Shown: in pieces, positions 8,532-19,215 of the stretch
Layout: every line of letters begins with the position of its first letter
Numbering within the stretch: the first letter of the stretch is position 1
From: Alteromonas profundi
GTDB lineage: Bacteria > Pseudomonadota > Gammaproteobacteria > Enterobacterales > Alteromonadaceae
DNA: 64,000 bases
Direction of reading: 5' to 3'
NCBI RefSeq assembly: GCF_010500865.1
Contig: NZ_JAAAWN010000003.1
Span: 62,001-126,000 of the forward strand
Position numbers and translations under genes: made by a program
Notes under the pieces: model-generated
What the model was told of the DNA's origin: nothing
Seen by the model: only the letters and a program-made list of their open reading frames with translations
Databases searched by the model: none

Positions 8532-9398
8532 ATGATTAACAGCATTGCAGTAGTTGGCGGCACTCACGGTAACGAAATGAGTGGAATACAACTTATACAA
8601 AATTGGGAGTCACAAGGCACCCCTGAACGCTTCAGCAATTTAGACATTACCCTTTATAAGGCGAACCCAGCCGCTATTGCTGCTAACGTAAGGTTTATAG
8701 AAGAAGACTTAAACCGCCAATTTATCTTATCTAACCTTAGCGCTGAAACTTCATCGCAAGAGCATGAACTGGCTAAGGCAATCAATGAGCAATTAGGCCC
8801 AAAAGGTAATTCGTCTACCGATTTAGTCATCGATATTCATAACACCACAAGTGCTATGGGCGCCACCTTAATTATCTTAGCCGTAGATGAGTTTCATACG
8901 CAGCTTGCGCGCTATGTAAAACACCACATGCCAGAAGCGAACATTCTGGTAGAAGACGAAAAACCGTACCTTGATCATGGCTATTTGTGTACCACCGGCA
9001 AGCGCGGTGTAATGATTGAGGTAGGTAGCCAGCCTCAGGGCGTTTTACGTGAAGATGTCTATCTACTGACTCAAACCATGGCGGAAGTACTGCTCGACTT
9101 TTGTATGGCTTATAACGCCAATGAACTCGGCGAGTACAGTGAGTGCGAGGCCTTTCGATTAGGCGAGAACGTATCGTTTCCCCTAAACGACGCGGGAGAG
9201 CGTACAGCCATGATACATCATGGGCTACAAGATGCTGATTTTGCCCCCTTACTGCCAGGTATGCCTATGTTTCGAACCTTCGACGGTAAAGATATAAATT
9301 GGCAGGGAGACAAGGAAACATACCCTCACTTTATCAACGAGGCTGCATACCATAAATTAGACGTGGCCTTTGCCACTGCCGATAGGGTTATGCTGTAA
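8532..9398 (+). CDS. Aspartoacylase (AstE/AspA family zinc deacylase)
   Basis: Zinc carboxypeptidase-fold enzyme that hydrolyses N-acyl-aspartate (N-acetylaspartate) to aspartate and a carboxylate. The 288-residue protein begins MINSIAVVGGTHGNEMSG, with His12 and Glu15 as zinc ligands, followed by ANPAAIAANVRFIEEDLNRQF (substrate-binding Asn/Arg region, split here only by spacing in my reading), DLVIDIHNTTS with the third zinc His, and GVMIEVGSQPQG with the catalytic Glu. ATG 8532 is chosen over ATG 8526 because AAAGGA is too close to the first. It follows yacG by 9 bp. Related succinylglutamate desuccinylases (AstE) are possible, but the sequence looks more like aspartoacylase. Confidence 0.85.
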   Translation: MINSIAVVGGTHGNEMSGIQLIQNWESQGTPERFSNLDITLYKANPAAIAANVRFIEEDLNRQFILSNLSAETSSQEHELAKAINEQLGPKGNSSTDLVIDIHNTTSAMGATLIILAVDEFHTQLARYVKHHMPEANILVEDEKPYLDHGYLCTTGKRGVMIEVGSQPQGVLREDVYLLTQTMAEVLLDFCMAYNANELGEYSECEAFRLGENVSFPLNDAGERTAMIHHGLQDADFAPLLPGMPMFRTFDGKDINWQGDKETYPHFINEAAYHKLDVAFATADRVML

Positions 9399-9429
9399 CC
9401 ACGCCAGTTACACGTTAAATGCAGAAATA

Positions 9430-9458
9430 AAAAAACGGTCATCAAAGACCGTTTTTTT
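9430..9458. terminator. Bidirectional terminator between aspartoacylase and mutT
   Basis: AAAAACGGTC and GACCGTTTTT form a 10-bp stem with an ATCAAA loop, with T-runs on both strands. It can end rightward transcription from the aspartoacylase gene and leftward transcription from mutT. Confidence 0.88.
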
Positions 9459-9485
9459 GTGTGTAAATAACGGCTACCCGTTGGT

Positions 9486-9872
9486 TTACGTGCTTTTCAG
9501 TGCACTAATAATAGCGCGATTTGCCGCCGGAAAGTCTTCTGCGTTAAGGGTACTTACGGCTTGCCATTTAAAGCGCTGACCTTCTTTACCATGAGGCTCG
9601 CCTTCAAAGGCTATTACCCTATGTACATCAAGCTTAACGTGCTTATCACCGTAATCATGCTCAATAATCGTTAGCGGTTGGCATGTAAGAACCTTAATAC
9701 CTACTTCCTCTGCTAATTCGCGGGTAAGCGCGTCGCTAACGGTTTCCCCTGCTTCTACTTTGCCACCGGGAAATTCCCACTTTCCGCCCTGGTGAGCATC
9801 GTTTGCGCGCAAAGTAATAAACACGTTATCGCCGCGGGCAATCACGCCTACGGCGACATGTACCAAGGTCAT
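9486..9872 (-). CDS. mutT: 8-oxo-dGTP diphosphatase MutT
   Basis: Nudix hydrolase that removes 8-oxo-dGTP from the nucleotide pool and so prevents A:T to C:G transversions. The 128-residue protein carries a complete Nudix box, GGKVEAGETVSDAL followed by TRELAEEVGI (pattern G-x5-E-x7-R-E-x-x-E-E-x-G), near residues 36-59, and the MutT entry WEFPGGK. The start ATG overlaps the last base of the secA stop (TAATG), so translation is coupled to secA. The secA-mutT order is the standard gammaproteobacterial arrangement. Confidence 0.95.
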   Translation of the reverse strand: MTLVHVAVGVIARGDNVFITLRANDAHQGGKWEFPGGKVEAGETVSDALTRELAEEVGIKVLTCQPLTIIEHDYGDKHVKLDVHRVIAFEGEPHGKEGQRFKWQAVSTLNAEDFPAANRAIISALKST

Positions 9873-12580
9873 TAGCTTAACTTACCGTGGCACTGCTTAT
9901 ACTTTTTACCCGAACCACAAGGGCAAGGGTCGTTGCGGCCTACTTTTGGCCCGTTACGCATTTCGGTGCGTACCTTGTCGCTTTTTTCTTCTGGCGCAGC
10001 AGAGGTGTCTTCATGCTCGTAGTTTTTAGGTACGTTATCCGCTTGACGACGTTGTTCTTCCACTTTCTGAACATCTTCTTCAGCCTGAACTTTAACCCGC
10101 GACAATATCGTGATCACCTCTACCTTTAAGGCTTCTAGCATCTCTGAGAATAGGGCAAACGACTCACGCTTATATTCTTGCTTAGGGTTTTTCTGTGCGT
10201 AACCACGTAAGTGAATCCCCTGACGCAAGTGATCCATAGCAGCCAAATGTTCTTTCCAATGGCTGTCTAGATTTTGTAGCATTACCGCTTTCTCGAACTG
10301 ACGTAGCACTTCCGAGCCCACAACCGCTTCTTTCGCTTTGTAAGCATCAACCACTTCACCGTGAATACGCTCACGCAGCTTTTCTTCGTATAACTTATCG
10401 TCGTTTTCTAACCACGTTTTTATCGGTAGATCAACGGCAAAATCGGCTTTCAAACGCTCTTCAAGCCCATTCACATCCCACATATCTTCAAGAGATTGTG
10501 GTGGCACATACTCATCTACCACCCGGGTAATGACGTCTTCACGAATAGCAGCAATGGTTTCACTGATATCCCCTTCATCTAACAATTCATTACGCTGTTC
10601 GTAGATAACTTTACGTTGGTCGTTCGCCACATCGTCATACTCAAGCAACTGCTTACGAATATCAAAGTTGCGACCTTCTACTTTACGTTGCGCGTTTTCG
10701 ATAGCGCGGGTAACCCAAGGGTGCTCTATAGCTTCACCGCGCTCCATACCCAGACGCTTCATCATATTGCCCATCTTTTCAGAGGCAAATATACGCATAA
10801 GTGCATCGTCTAGCGATAGATAGAAGCGGCTTGAACCTGGGTCGCCCTGACGACCAGAGCGCCCACGTAACTGGTTATCGATACGGCGAGATTCATGACG
10901 CTCGGTACCAATGATGTGTAAACCACCTGCCTCTAATACTTCATCGTGACGCTTTTGCCATTCGGCCTTAACCTTATCAATCTGCGCCTGAGTAGGGTTT
11001 TCAATTTTCTCTAATTCTGCTTGCCAGTTACCCCCAAGCACAATATCTGTACCACGCCCGGCCATGTTTGTTGCAATGGTAACCGCGCTAGGCTTACCTG
11101 CCTGCGCTACGATATCTGCTTCGTGTTCATGGAATTTTGCGTTTAACACCTTATGAGGGATTTTCGCTTTTTTAAGAATACGAGAAATAAGTTCAGAATT
11201 CTCGATAGAGACTGTACCCACCAAGGTAGGCTGACCACGCTTAACGCAATCTTTAATATCTTCAACGATGGCTTCGTACTTTTCTTCTGCCGTTAGATAA
11301 ATAAGATCGGCTTTATCCTTACGTTGCATCGGCTTATTAGTAGGAATAACCACGGTTTCTAAACCATAAATATGCTGAAACTCGAATGCTTCTGTATCAG
11401 CAGTACCCGTCATACCTGAAAGTTTATTGTACAAACGGAAATAGTTTTGGAACGTAATAGACGCAAGGGTTTGGTTTTCGTTTTGAATACGTACGCCTTC
11501 TTTTGCTTCCACCGCTTGGTGTAGGCCTTCAGACCAGCGACGTCCTTCCATTGTTCGGCCGGTATGCTCATCAACAATAACCACTTGGTCGTCTTTAATA
11601 ATGTAGTCTACGTCTTTCGTAAACAGCTTATGCGCGCGTAGTGCTGCATTAATATGATGCAATAACGATATGTTACCGGCGGCGAATAACGATTCACCTT
11701 CAGGTAAAATGCCTTCTTGTTGAAGAATTTCCTCTACGTGTAACTGTCCACGCTCGGTAAGGTGAATTTGCTTGGCTTTAAGGTCAATAGTGAAATCACC
11801 GTCGCCCTCTTGCCCTTCTTCGTCTTCTTTTTCTTGCTGAACCAGCTTAGGAATGACTTCATTAATGCGACGATACAGTTCTGAACTGTCTTCGGCTTGC
11901 CCTGAAATAATCAGTGGCGTACGGGCCTCATCAATTAAGATAGAGTCTACTTCATCGACAACCGCAAAATTAAGTTCGCGTTGCACCCGATCTTGCGGGC
12001 TAAATGCCATGTTATCTCTAAGGTAATCAAAACCAAATTCGTTATTAGTACCATAGGTGATATCAGCTTGATAGGCTTCGCGCTTTTGTTCTGAGGATAG
12101 CCCGGGAATATTACACCCAACGCGCATGCCAAGAAATGAAAACAACTGGCTGCTCCACTGAGCATCTCGGCTAGCAAGGTAATCGTTCACGGTAATTACG
12201 TGAACCCCTTTGCCTGAAAGCGCATTTAAGTAGGTAGGCAAGGTAGCTGTAAGGGTTTTACCTTCACCGGTACGCATTTCTGAAATTTTACCTTCGTGAA
12301 GCACTTGGCCACCCAGCATTTGCACGTCGAAGTGACGCATGCCGTATACTCGCTTACTGGCTTCTCGAACCGTCGCAAACGCTTCGTTTAACAGGCTATC
12401 TAAGCTCTCACCTTTCTCAATACGAGACTTAAATTCTTCGGTTTTGGCCTTTAACGCCTCATCAGAAAGCTTTTCGTATTCTGCTTCCAGTGCATTGATG
12501 GCATCTACGTTTTTGCGTAATTTTTTTAATAGACGGTCATTTCGGCTACCGAATACTTTTCTAAGGATGCTTGAGAACAT
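9872..12580 (-). CDS. secA: Protein translocase ATPase SecA
   Basis: Motor ATPase that drives preproteins through SecYEG. The 902 residues are full length. Visible parts are the Walker A motif MRTGEGKTL near 101-109, Walker [14 protein letters not shown] near 207, the preprotein cross-linking domain, the second motor domain with [23 protein letters not shown] and [18 protein letters not shown], the helical wing and scaffold, and the C-terminal SecB/zinc-binding tail [17 protein letters not shown]. No secM-like gene precedes it; an M23 peptidase gene does, with a 142-bp gap. It is translationally coupled to mutT downstream. Confidence 0.98.
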   Translation of the reverse strand: MFSSILRKVFGSRNDRLLKKLRKNVDAINALEAEYEKLSDEALKAKTEEFKSRIEKGESLDSLLNEAFATVREASKRVYGMRHFDVQMLGGQVLHEGKISEMRTGEGKTLTATLPTYLNALSGKGVHVITVNDYLASRDAQWSSQLFSFLGMRVGCNIPGLSSEQKREAYQADITYGTNNEFGFDYLRDNMAFSPQDRVQRELNFAVVDEVDSILIDEARTPLIISGQAEDSSELYRRINEVIPKLVQQEKEDEEGQEGDGDFTIDLKAKQIHLTERGQLHVEEILQQEGILPEGESLFAAGNISLLHHINAALRAHKLFTKDVDYIIKDDQVVIVDEHTGRTMEGRRWSEGLHQAVEAKEGVRIQNENQTLASITFQNYFRLYNKLSGMTGTADTEAFEFQHIYGLETVVIPTNKPMQRKDKADLIYLTAEEKYEAIVEDIKDCVKRGQPTLVGTVSIENSELISRILKKAKIPHKVLNAKFHEHEADIVAQAGKPSAVTIATNMAGRGTDIVLGGNWQAELEKIENPTQAQIDKVKAEWQKRHDEVLEAGGLHIIGTERHESRRIDNQLRGRSGRQGDPGSSRFYLSLDDALMRIFASEKMGNMMKRLGMERGEAIEHPWVTRAIENAQRKVEGRNFDIRKQLLEYDDVANDQRKVIYEQRNELLDEGDISETIAAIREDVITRVVDEYVPPQSLEDMWDVNGLEERLKADFAVDLPIKTWLENDDKLYEEKLRERIHGEVVDAYKAKEAVVGSEVLRQFEKAVMLQNLDSHWKEHLAAMDHLRQGIHLRGYAQKNPKQEYKRESFALFSEMLEALKVEVITILSRVKVQAEEDVQKVEEQRRQADNVPKNYEHEDTSAAPEEKSDKVRTEMRNGPKVGRNDPCPCGSGKKYKQCHGKLS

Positions 12581-12722
12581 TAGCTTTTTTATTCCACTAC
12601 TTGTCGAGACGCCGCACAGTAAGCACAGCTGATTTTAAACTTTATAGCAATACTTTAAGGGTATTACCGAGCGATTTCTAGCGCGTAAGCGGATTGCTTA
12701 CTTACCTGGCTGCTACCTTCGT

Positions 12723-13601
12723 TTATTTTTTATACACAAAAGGTAGAGGATCGATTTGCTTACCGTTTCTTATTACTTCGTAGTGAACATGAACACCAGT
12801 GGAACGCCCTGTATTTCCCATCTGAGCAATGGGTTGACCTTTAGTCACCACATCGCCCACTGAAACAGTGAGGGTATCGTTATGCCCGTAACGGGAAATG
12901 TACCCGTCACCGTGATCAATTTCTACTAAATGGCCATAGCCATAACGTTCGCCAGCCCAGGTAACAATACCTGCTGCAGTGGCCACTACGTTATCTCCCG
13001 CCTTACCAGCAAAGTCTAAACCTTTGTGCATTGCAGGTTCACCAGTAAAGGGGTCGGCGCGCATACCATAATAAGAAGACAACCATCCCGACTCAATCGG
13101 ACGACCAGATAATTGGCTCTGTTCGTGGATATGGTGTCCCCGCACCAAACTTTCAAGCATGGAAAGTTGTTGAGATTTTACATCGAGAGATTGCTGTAGC
13201 TCAGCAATCTCACTGAGTAAGGGGTCACCGTGGAGGTTATCCGGTATCGATACGGGTACAAAAGCGTCCAGGTCAGTCGCTGTCATACCTAATTCTATTG
13301 CTATTTGCTTACCCTTCTCGTCAAGCAGCGTGGCTTGCGCTGAAAGTTCAGCGACGCGAGAAAGTAAGGCGTGTAATTTATTGGTGGTCTGTTGTTTGAG
13401 TGCTTCGACTTCTTGCTTAGTCTCATTCACTTCTGATTGCGCAAGGCGTACTCGGGCAATATCTTCAGACACAGATTCTGTGGAACGGCTAGACACAAGC
13501 ATAAAAATAGAAGATAGCACAGTGGCACTGACAAGAGTACGCACGCTGATGCTATGGCGATATCGCTTATTTTTGCCTGTTAGAGTTATTGTTAGCTTCA
13601 T
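12723..13601 (-). CDS. M23 family metallopeptidase (membrane-anchored, LytM domain)
   Basis: Zinc peptidoglycan endopeptidase homologue of 292 residues. The short basic N-terminus is followed by one membrane anchor near 23-38 (TLVSATVLSSIFMLVS) and a coiled coil of about 45-110 (heptad-rich, Glu/Gln/Lys). The LytM/M23 domain at 175-285 keeps the zinc and catalytic residues in MHKGLDFAG (HxxxD) and GVHVHYEV (HxH), so it should be active. It sits between lpxC and secA, as in many gammaproteobacteria. Unlike EnvC or NlpD activators, its catalytic residues are intact. Its physiological substrate is inferred to be cross-linked peptidoglycan in the periplasm. Confidence 0.9.
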   Translation of the reverse strand: MKLTITLTGKNKRYRHSISVRTLVSATVLSSIFMLVSSRSTESVSEDIARVRLAQSEVNETKQEVEALKQQTTNKLHALLSRVAELSAQATLLDEKGKQIAIELGMTATDLDAFVPVSIPDNLHGDPLLSEIAELQQSLDVKSQQLSMLESLVRGHHIHEQSQLSGRPIESGWLSSYYGMRADPFTGEPAMHKGLDFAGKAGDNVVATAAGIVTWAGERYGYGHLVEIDHGDGYISRYGHNDTLTVSVGDVVTKGQPIAQMGNTGRSTGVHVHYEVIRNGKQIDPLPFVYKK

Positions 13602-13754
13602 ACCACGAATAAGGATGTTGGTAACGAACGCACACAGCTAAATCACTATAAACACCCACAACCAAAAAGGAAGCTAGGCAATGAAAACTGGCGGAACGTC
13701 TTTTTTATGTAATTATAAGGCTACTGTACCACTATTTAGACTAAATGCTAACTG

Positions 13755-13780
13755 TAAAAAAGCCGCCCTTTTGGCGGCTT
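13755..13780 (-). terminator. Rho-independent terminator of lpxC
   Basis: On the minus strand, AAGCCGCC and GGCGGCTT form an 8-bp stem with an AAAAG loop and a T-run, 12 bp past the lpxC stop. It separates the ftsZ-lpxC side of the block from the M23-secA-mutT group. Confidence 0.88.
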
Positions 13781-13791
13781 CATACAATTGG

Positions 13792-14703
13792 TTACGCTAA
13801 CACGGGTTGCGCGTAGCGAATAGGTGCATTTTCCTGAGAATCGTAAGTAACGTATTCCCAACAATCTTTCTGTTCTAGCACAGCGTTTAACAGCTTGTTG
13901 TTCAAGCCATGGCCAGTTTTATACGCACGCAGTTCACCAATAAGGCTGTGACCGCCCAGGTATAAATCACCAATCGCATCAAGGATTTTATGCTTGAGGA
14001 ATTCGTCATCATAACGAAGTCCTTCAGGGTTAAGCACGCGGAATTCATCTAACGCAACCGCATTTTCCATGCTGCCACCTAACGCTAGGTTGTTCGCGTT
14101 CATGTATTCTAAATCGCGCATAAAACCAAAGGTTCTGGCTCGGCTTACTTCGTTAACATACGAGCATGAATCGAAGTCCATAGTCATATGCTGGCGCGTT
14201 TGACTGATTACAGGGTGGTCGAAATCAATTTTGAAATCGACACGGAAGCCATCGTAAGGCACAAGTTCGGCCCACTTATCACCATCTTCAACGCGAACCG
14301 GCTTTTTAATACGGATAAAGCGTTTAGGCGTGTTTAGCTCTTCAATTCCTGCAGATTGTAGCAAAAATACGAATGGGCTGGCACTACCATCCATAATAGG
14401 CAGCTCGTTGCTATCAACCTCAACAATAAGATTGTCGATGCCTAATCCAGCTAACGCAGAAGCTAAATGCTCAACGGTTTGAATTGTCACACCGTCTTCA
14501 TTATTTAAACACGTACACAGCATGGTATTACCCACAGCGTTTGCACGCGATGGAATATCAACATGAGGTTCAAGGTCTACACGCCGAAACACAATTCCCG
14601 TGTTCGCAGGCGCAGGCCGGAGAGTCATTGTGACCTTTTCCCCTTTATGAAGCCCAATTCCAGTTTCTTGTACTGGGTGCTTGATTGTACGTTGTCTAAT
14701 CAT
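13792..14703 (-). CDS. lpxC: UDP-3-O-acyl-N-acetylglucosamine deacetylase LpxC
   Basis: Zinc deacetylase that performs the first committed step of lipid A synthesis. The 303-residue protein has the typical start [19 protein letters not shown]. The zinc ligands are in [16 protein letters not shown] (His near 79) and [14 protein letters not shown] (His and Asp near 238-242), and [11 protein letters not shown] and the C-terminal [13 protein letters not shown] are also conserved. The normal C-terminal tail for FtsH-dependent turnover ends in ...PVLA here. It stands 243 bp after ftsZ, the classic end of the dcw cluster, and probably has its own promoter in that gap. Confidence 0.98.
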   Translation of the reverse strand: MIRQRTIKHPVQETGIGLHKGEKVTMTLRPAPANTGIVFRRVDLEPHVDIPSRANAVGNTMLCTCLNNEDGVTIQTVEHLASALAGLGIDNLIVEVDSNELPIMDGSASPFVFLLQSAGIEELNTPKRFIRIKKPVRVEDGDKWAELVPYDGFRVDFKIDFDHPVISQTRQHMTMDFDSCSYVNEVSRARTFGFMRDLEYMNANNLALGGSMENAVALDEFRVLNPEGLRYDDEFLKHKILDAIGDLYLGGHSLIGELRAYKTGHGLNNKLLNAVLEQKDCWEYVTYDSQENAPIRYAQPVLA

Positions 14704-14921
14704 CTGCTTTAGCTTTCACCTGTCAAAAAAAGCGGTGGCGAATTATAGTGAGTTATCACTTACTTGTCAAAAAGTATGCAGCCTGCGCCTAAAAAAGCAC
14801 AGAAATAGTCCACCTTCGCTATACATTTTTACACTGAAACGATAGCAAATTCATAATCTTTGCAATCATTTACAGTGCACAGCCCCTTCCATTGTCTTAC
14901 GACAACAAAATTCACCAAATG
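14704..14921 (-). promoter_or_regulatory. Upstream region of lpxC
   Basis: About 220 bp of non-coding sequence after the ftsZ hairpin and before lpxC on the minus strand. It should contain the lpxC promoter. I could not single out a convincing -35/-10 pair. Confidence 0.35.
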
Positions 14922-14946
14922 TTCATATTTTCATCAAAAATATGAA
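14922..14946 (-). repeat. AT-rich hairpin abutting the ftsZ stop codon
   Basis: TTCATATTTT and AAAAATATGAA form a 10-bp stem with a CATC loop that begins at the base after the ftsZ stop. It is almost free of G and C, so it is unlike a standard terminator; it may protect the mRNA 3' end or modestly reduce read-through into lpxC. Confidence 0.5.
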
Positions 14947-16113
14947 TTAATCCGCTTGCTTGCGTAAAAATGCAGGTATATCTAAGTACTCAAGATCGTT
15001 ATCCGGCTGGGCATTGTCTTCAGCTTTCAACGCTTGATTTCCTTCGGTTCCACCCACCGCTGGACGCTGCTCAGACGAAGAACTGCTACCATACTCTTTC
15101 GCTGGAGTCGTTAATCGTGAACTTTCGGTGTTAACCAAAGAGATATCAGGCTTACGTTCAGCACCAATACCTGTCGCCACTACAGTAACCCGCAGCTCTT
15201 CCGTCATTTCCATGTCGATGACCGTACCTACTACCACAGTTGCGTTTTCAGATGCGAACGCTTTTACGGCATTACCTACCGTTTCAAACTCATCGATAGC
15301 AAAATCAGGACCCGCGGTAATGTTCACCAAAATGCCCCGGGCACCTGACAAATCAATATCTTCTAGTAGTGGGCTGGCAATGGCTGACTCTGCCGCCTCT
15401 TCAGCTCTATCTGGGCCGCTTGCAGCACCGCTACCCATCATAGCTTTACCCATTTCAGACATCACTGTACGTACGTCCGCGAAATCCACGTTAATTAGAC
15501 CAGGGCGTGTAATAAGTTCTGCGATACCCTGCACCGCGCCACGCAATACATCGTTTGCCGCACTAAACGCTTGCAACAGCGGCGTTCCTGGACCCATTAC
15601 TTTTAATAGCTTTTCGTTAGGAATAGTAATGAGTGAGTCCACATTATTTGCTAACTCAACAATGCCTTGTTCCGCGAATGTGGTACGCTTTTTACCCTCA
15701 AATGGGAAAGGCTTAGTCACCACAGCCACTGTCAAAATACCCATTTCACGGGCAATCTTAGCCACTTCTGGTGCAGCACCTGTACCTGTACCGCCACCCA
15801 TGCCTGCGGTGATAAATACCATGTCGGCTCCATCAAGCGCCTGGCGGATGGTTTCTCTGTCTTCTTGTGCAGCATCGCGTCCGATATTCGGATCGGCGCC
15901 AGCGCCTAGCCCTTTGGTAACACTAGAGCCAATTTGTAAGGTAACATCGGCACTTGAACTACGTAGTACCTGTGCATCGGTATTTACCGCAATAAACTCT
16001 ACGCCTTCAATACTTTGTGACACCATGTGTTCAACGGCATTACCACCACCGCCACCAACACCGATGACTTTTATTACGGCTTCTTCGCCGTGACTATCCA
16101 TTAATTCAAACAT
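14947..16113 (-). CDS. ftsZ: Cell division GTPase FtsZ
   Basis: Tubulin-like GTPase that forms the Z ring. The start ATG at 16113 ([15 protein letters not shown]) is chosen because GGAGAG stands 6 nt upstream; an in-frame ATG at 16140 lacks a ribosome site. The protein has 388 residues. The tubulin signature [10 protein letters not shown] is near 103-112, [13 protein letters not shown] near 17, and the T7 loop NVDFADV near 207. A variable acidic/Ser-rich linker follows, then the conserved C-terminal peptide [15 protein letters not shown] that binds FtsA, ZipA and ZapD. ftsA lies 106 bp upstream, a gap likely to hold an additional promoter. Confidence 0.98.
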   Translation of the reverse strand: MFELMDSHGEEAVIKVIGVGGGGGNAVEHMVSQSIEGVEFIAVNTDAQVLRSSSADVTLQIGSSVTKGLGAGADPNIGRDAAQEDRETIRQALDGADMVFITAGMGGGTGTGAAPEVAKIAREMGILTVAVVTKPFPFEGKKRTTFAEQGIVELANNVDSLITIPNEKLLKVMGPGTPLLQAFSAANDVLRGAVQGIAELITRPGLINVDFADVRTVMSEMGKAMMGSGAASGPDRAEEAAESAIASPLLEDIDLSGARGILVNITAGPDFAIDEFETVGNAVKAFASENATVVVGTVIDMEMTEELRVTVVATGIGAERKPDISLVNTESSRLTTPAKEYGSSSSSEQRPAVGGTEGNQALKAEDNAQPDNDLEYLDIPAFLRKQAD

Positions 16114-16219
16114 ACTTACTCTCCGGTTGTACGTCTTCAAACACTACACTAAAACACGCTATTTTGGCTTTCTGCTTCCTGCTCACCGAAGTGTTTTAGC
16201 CGCAGCGCCCCCAAAAAAT

Positions 16220-17449
16220 TTAAAATTCGCCTTTAAACCAGCTTTGCACGCGGTGAAATAAGCTTTCACCGGTTTTTTGCTTACTGGACTTCTTATTATC
16301 TGCTTGCATCTTGCCGTACTGCAAAAGCCCTACGACTGTTGCAAATCCGGCATCATCAACATACTCGGATAACCCTTTCATGTTGATGGGGCTGCCCACT
16401 CGCACGGGCATTTGGAAAATTTCCTCGGCAAACTCAACTGCGCCTTCCATTTTGGCGGTGCCACCGGTAAGTACTAACCCCGCGGCAATTTGCTCTTCCA
16501 AACCACTGGCACGTATTTCATCGTGTACCAGTTCAAAAAGTTCTTGATAACGAGGCTCAATAACCTCGGCTAACGTATGGCGCGACATGACACGGGCAGG
16601 ACGCCCGCCTACACTTGGCACCTCAATACTGTCTTCCATACTCACCATATCTTTTAATGCACAAGCGTAATTAACTTTAATCTCTTCTGCATTACTAATA
16701 GGGGTACGAAATATCTTCGCGATGTCGCTGGTAATTTGATTACCGGCCACAGGAATAACTGCGGTGTGGCGGATAGCGCCATCGGTATAAATCACCATAT
16801 CCATAGTGCCGCCACCGATATCAACCACGCATACACCCAGTTCACGTTCATCATCGGTAAGCACAGCGTAACTTGAGGCAAGCGCCGAGAAGATAAGTTG
16901 ATCTGCATTTAGTTCGCAGCGCTCAACACACTTCACCATGTTTTTTGCCATATCATCGGCACACGTAATAATATGTGCGTCAGCTTCCATCCGCACGCCT
17001 GACATGCCAATAGGGTTTTTTATCCCCTCTTGAACGTCGATAGTAAACTCTTGCGGTAACACATGAAGTAAGCGTCGTTCTGCGGCAATAGGCACACTGC
17101 GCGCAGCATGAATTACATTGTCTACATCTTCTTGCGTTACTTCTTGGTTGTTAATAGGCACCATACCATTTTCGTTCTGGCATTTAACGTGGCGCCCCGA
17201 TATAGACATAAATACAGAGGATACACGGCAATCTGCCATCAACTCCATTTCGTTTACAGCGCGTTGCACTGATTTTACAACCAAATTTAAATCGTTAACG
17301 CCGCCTTTATCCATACCTTTAGCGGCATGCGTGCCCACACCAACGATGCTGATTTGATCATCATCTAGCAATTCACCCACCACGGCCTTTACTTGGCTGG
17401 TGCCGATATCTAAGCCTACAATCAAATTGCGTTCAGCAGGTTTTGACAT
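16220..17449 (-). CDS. ftsA: Cell division protein FtsA
   Basis: Actin-like ATP-binding protein that tethers FtsZ to the inner membrane. The 409 residues are typical length. Visible are phosphate-1 LIVGLDIGTSQVKAVVGE near residues 9-26, phosphate-2 VVDIGGGTMDMVIY near 205, the adenosine motif VLTGGTAKMEG near 337, and the C-terminal amphipathic membrane-targeting helix FHRVQSWFKGEF. It begins 7 bp after the ftsQ stop and precedes ftsZ, the canonical ftsQAZ order. Confidence 0.97.
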   Translation of the reverse strand: MSKPAERNLIVGLDIGTSQVKAVVGELLDDDQISIVGVGTHAAKGMDKGGVNDLNLVVKSVQRAVNEMELMADCRVSSVFMSISGRHVKCQNENGMVPINNQEVTQEDVDNVIHAARSVPIAAERRLLHVLPQEFTIDVQEGIKNPIGMSGVRMEADAHIITCADDMAKNMVKCVERCELNADQLIFSALASSYAVLTDDERELGVCVVDIGGGTMDMVIYTDGAIRHTAVIPVAGNQITSDIAKIFRTPISNAEEIKVNYACALKDMVSMEDSIEVPSVGGRPARVMSRHTLAEVIEPRYQELFELVHDEIRASGLEEQIAAGLVLTGGTAKMEGAVEFAEEIFQMPVRVGSPINMKGLSEYVDDAGFATVVGLLQYGKMQADNKKSSKQKTGESLFHRVQSWFKGEF

Positions 17450-17456
17450 GGTTTCC

Positions 17457-18218
17457 TTAACTCTCTTTATTTTCCGTGTTGCTGGCGGGATCTACCCAGC
17501 CTACGGCAACACCAGTGTCATAGCGAAGGTCGACATACTTTACCGCCTTCTCTTGTTGCGCCAGTAACGGATACACATCGATAAATCGCTGTAATCGGTC
17601 GATAAACTCCTGACGCCCTAAATTCAATTCTATGCCGCTTTGTAGCTGAACATGCCACGCAAACCGTTCACTTAAGGATAATTCTTTGATATCCATATTC
17701 GTGGTTGCTAACAAGGCGTGCATTGCATTAAAGCCTTCTAGCGCGGTCTTTTCGCTGCCCCCTGGGCCATACAAACGCGGTAACGCGAGTGTTTTCCCTT
17801 CGGCACTAAAGGTTTCACCGTAGGGGTTAAGCAATAGGTCTTCATTCCACCTAGCCACAGGTTGTTGTTCAACCAAATAAATCTTCAACGTATTCGGCCA
17901 TTTTTTACGTACCGAGGCCCGATACACCCATGGCTGCGCTTCAACTAACTGAAAAACATCGTTAACATCAAGGGCAAAAAAGCTGCCCGGCTGCGCCTTA
18001 CGAATAAGTCGTTCTAACTTAGCTATATCAATATGCTGGTAGTCACCTGAAAAATCAATGACTTGCACCGGCATTTGTTGTTCATCCTGTAAATACTGGT
18101 TGGCTTTAATAGCACCAAACACCAATGACGCTAACACTACAAGTAGGAAAGATACACCACCTATTAGGGCTGTGCGGCTTTTCGCTGGCTTGTTTACTGT
18201 ATTAACGTCTTTTGACAC
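17457..18218 (-). CDS. ftsQ: Cell division protein FtsQ
   Basis: Bitopic inner-membrane divisome protein that scaffolds FtsB and FtsL. I place the start at GTG 18218, because GAGGAG lies 7 nt upstream; an upstream in-frame GTG at 18233 would overlap ddl and lacks a ribosome site. The 253-residue product has a short cytoplasmic tail and a membrane segment near residues 19-40 (ALIGGVSFLLVVLASLVFG). The POTRA domain begins VIDFSGDYQHIDI near 53-65, and a beta domain (LYGPGGSE, LNLGRQEF) follows. It lies between ddl and ftsA as usual. Confidence 0.92.
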   Translation of the reverse strand: MSKDVNTVNKPAKSRTALIGGVSFLLVVLASLVFGAIKANQYLQDEQQMPVQVIDFSGDYQHIDIAKLERLIRKAQPGSFFALDVNDVFQLVEAQPWVYRASVRKKWPNTLKIYLVEQQPVARWNEDLLLNPYGETFSAEGKTLALPRLYGPGGSEKTALEGFNAMHALLATTNMDIKELSLSERFAWHVQLQSGIELNLGRQEFIDRLQRFIDVYPLLAQQEKAVKYVDLRYDTGVAVGWVDPASNTENKES

Positions 18219-18222
18219 CGCG

Positions 18223-19215
18223 CTACTCCTCACCTACAGGGGTATCATCTAAGGAAACAGGGTGGTCTAAACTGGTGGCCAAAATAGCCATCACCAACTC
18301 GTCAAACGAGAGACCAGCCACTTTGGCTGCTTTAGGCACCAAACTCTTTTCCGTCATACCGGGCACCGTGTTAGCTTCGAGCAAATAAAACTGCCCATCG
18401 CTATTTTGCATTACGTCAATACGCCCCCATCCTGACCCTGAAATACCGTCAAAAGCTCGGGTTGATAATAATGCCAACGCTTGCTCTTGCTGATCAGTAA
18501 GACCACTAGGACAAAAATACTCAGTAGTATCGTCTTGGTACTTTGCAGCGTAATCGTAGAATGTATGCGGGGTAGACATCCGGATAGACGGAAGTGCTTG
18601 GCCTTGAATAACTGACACAGTAAATTCAGGACCATCTATGTATTGCTCTAGCAGAACTTGATTGTCATACTTAAATGCGTTCTGCACAGCAATATCGAGT
18701 TGTTTCGCGCTTGTCACTCTCGCCATGCCAATACTCGACCCTTCTCGGGCCGGTTTTACCATGACCTCATTCCCCAATTTATCCATTATAGCGCTGGACT
18801 TACCAGCTTCAAAGTGCCTTTTGTCGGCAATTTCATATTTTGCTGTTGGTAGCCCAAGGCTTTGCCACACTTGCTTTGTATGTATTTTATCCATAGCCAA
18901 AGCGGAGCCCAATACGCGACTCCCCGTATAGGGAATGTTAAGTAGCTGTAAGGCGCCTTGCATTGAACCATCTTCTCCCCCTCTTCCATGCAGCATAATG
19001 AGTACACGGTCGATTTTTTCGCTCAGCAAATCGGTAAGAGGTCGCGTGGCTGGGTCAAAAGGTATAGCATCTACCCCTTGACGTAACAGGGCATTGAGAA
19101 CCGTTGTGCCAGATTTAAGTGACACCTCTCGCTCAGCCGAATCGCCGCCGAACATCACCGCCACTTTGCCGAAGGTGTCGGGCGAATATGTAGTTTTTGC
19201 TTTAAACGTATTCAC
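18223..19215 (-). CDS. ddl: D-alanine--D-alanine ligase
   Basis: ATP-grasp ligase that makes the D-Ala-D-Ala dipeptide for the peptidoglycan precursor. The 330-residue protein (DdlB type, by its dcw location) shows [19 protein letters not shown] near 18-36, [27 protein letters not shown] for [13 protein letters not shown] and [20 protein letters not shown] for metal and substrate. Its ATG overlaps the murC stop by 4 bp, and its stop lies 4 bp before the ftsQ start. Confidence 0.97.
   Translation of the reverse strand: MNTFKAKTTYSPDTFGKVAVMFGGDSAEREVSLKSGTTVLNALLRQGVDAIPFDPATRPLTDLLSEKIDRVLIMLHGRGGEDGSMQGALQLLNIPYTGSRVLGSALAMDKIHTKQVWQSLGLPTAKYEIADKRHFEAGKSSAIMDKLGNEVMVKPAREGSSIGMARVTSAKQLDIAVQNAFKYDNQVLLEQYIDGPEFTVSVIQGQALPSIRMSTPHTFYDYAAKYQDDTTEYFCPSGLTDQQEQALALLSTRAFDGISGSGWGRIDVMQNSDGQFYLLEANTVPGMTEKSLVPKAAKVAGLSFDELVMAILATSLDHPVSLDDTPVGEE

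Noticed and set aside
12685-12703. Small hairpin (GTAAGC/GCTTAC) between M23 and secA
   Set aside because: Short stem without a T-run; likely chance.
13681-13800. Rightward 39-codon frame (MKTGGTSFLCNYK) between M23 and lpxC, with a purine tract upstream
   Set aside because: It runs through the lpxC terminator and has no recognisable similarity; position and size recall secM but there is no arrest motif.
15128-16093. Long rightward open frame opposite ftsZ (321 codons)
   Set aside because: It is the antisense shadow of ftsZ with a composition set by that gene; no ribosome site or domain.
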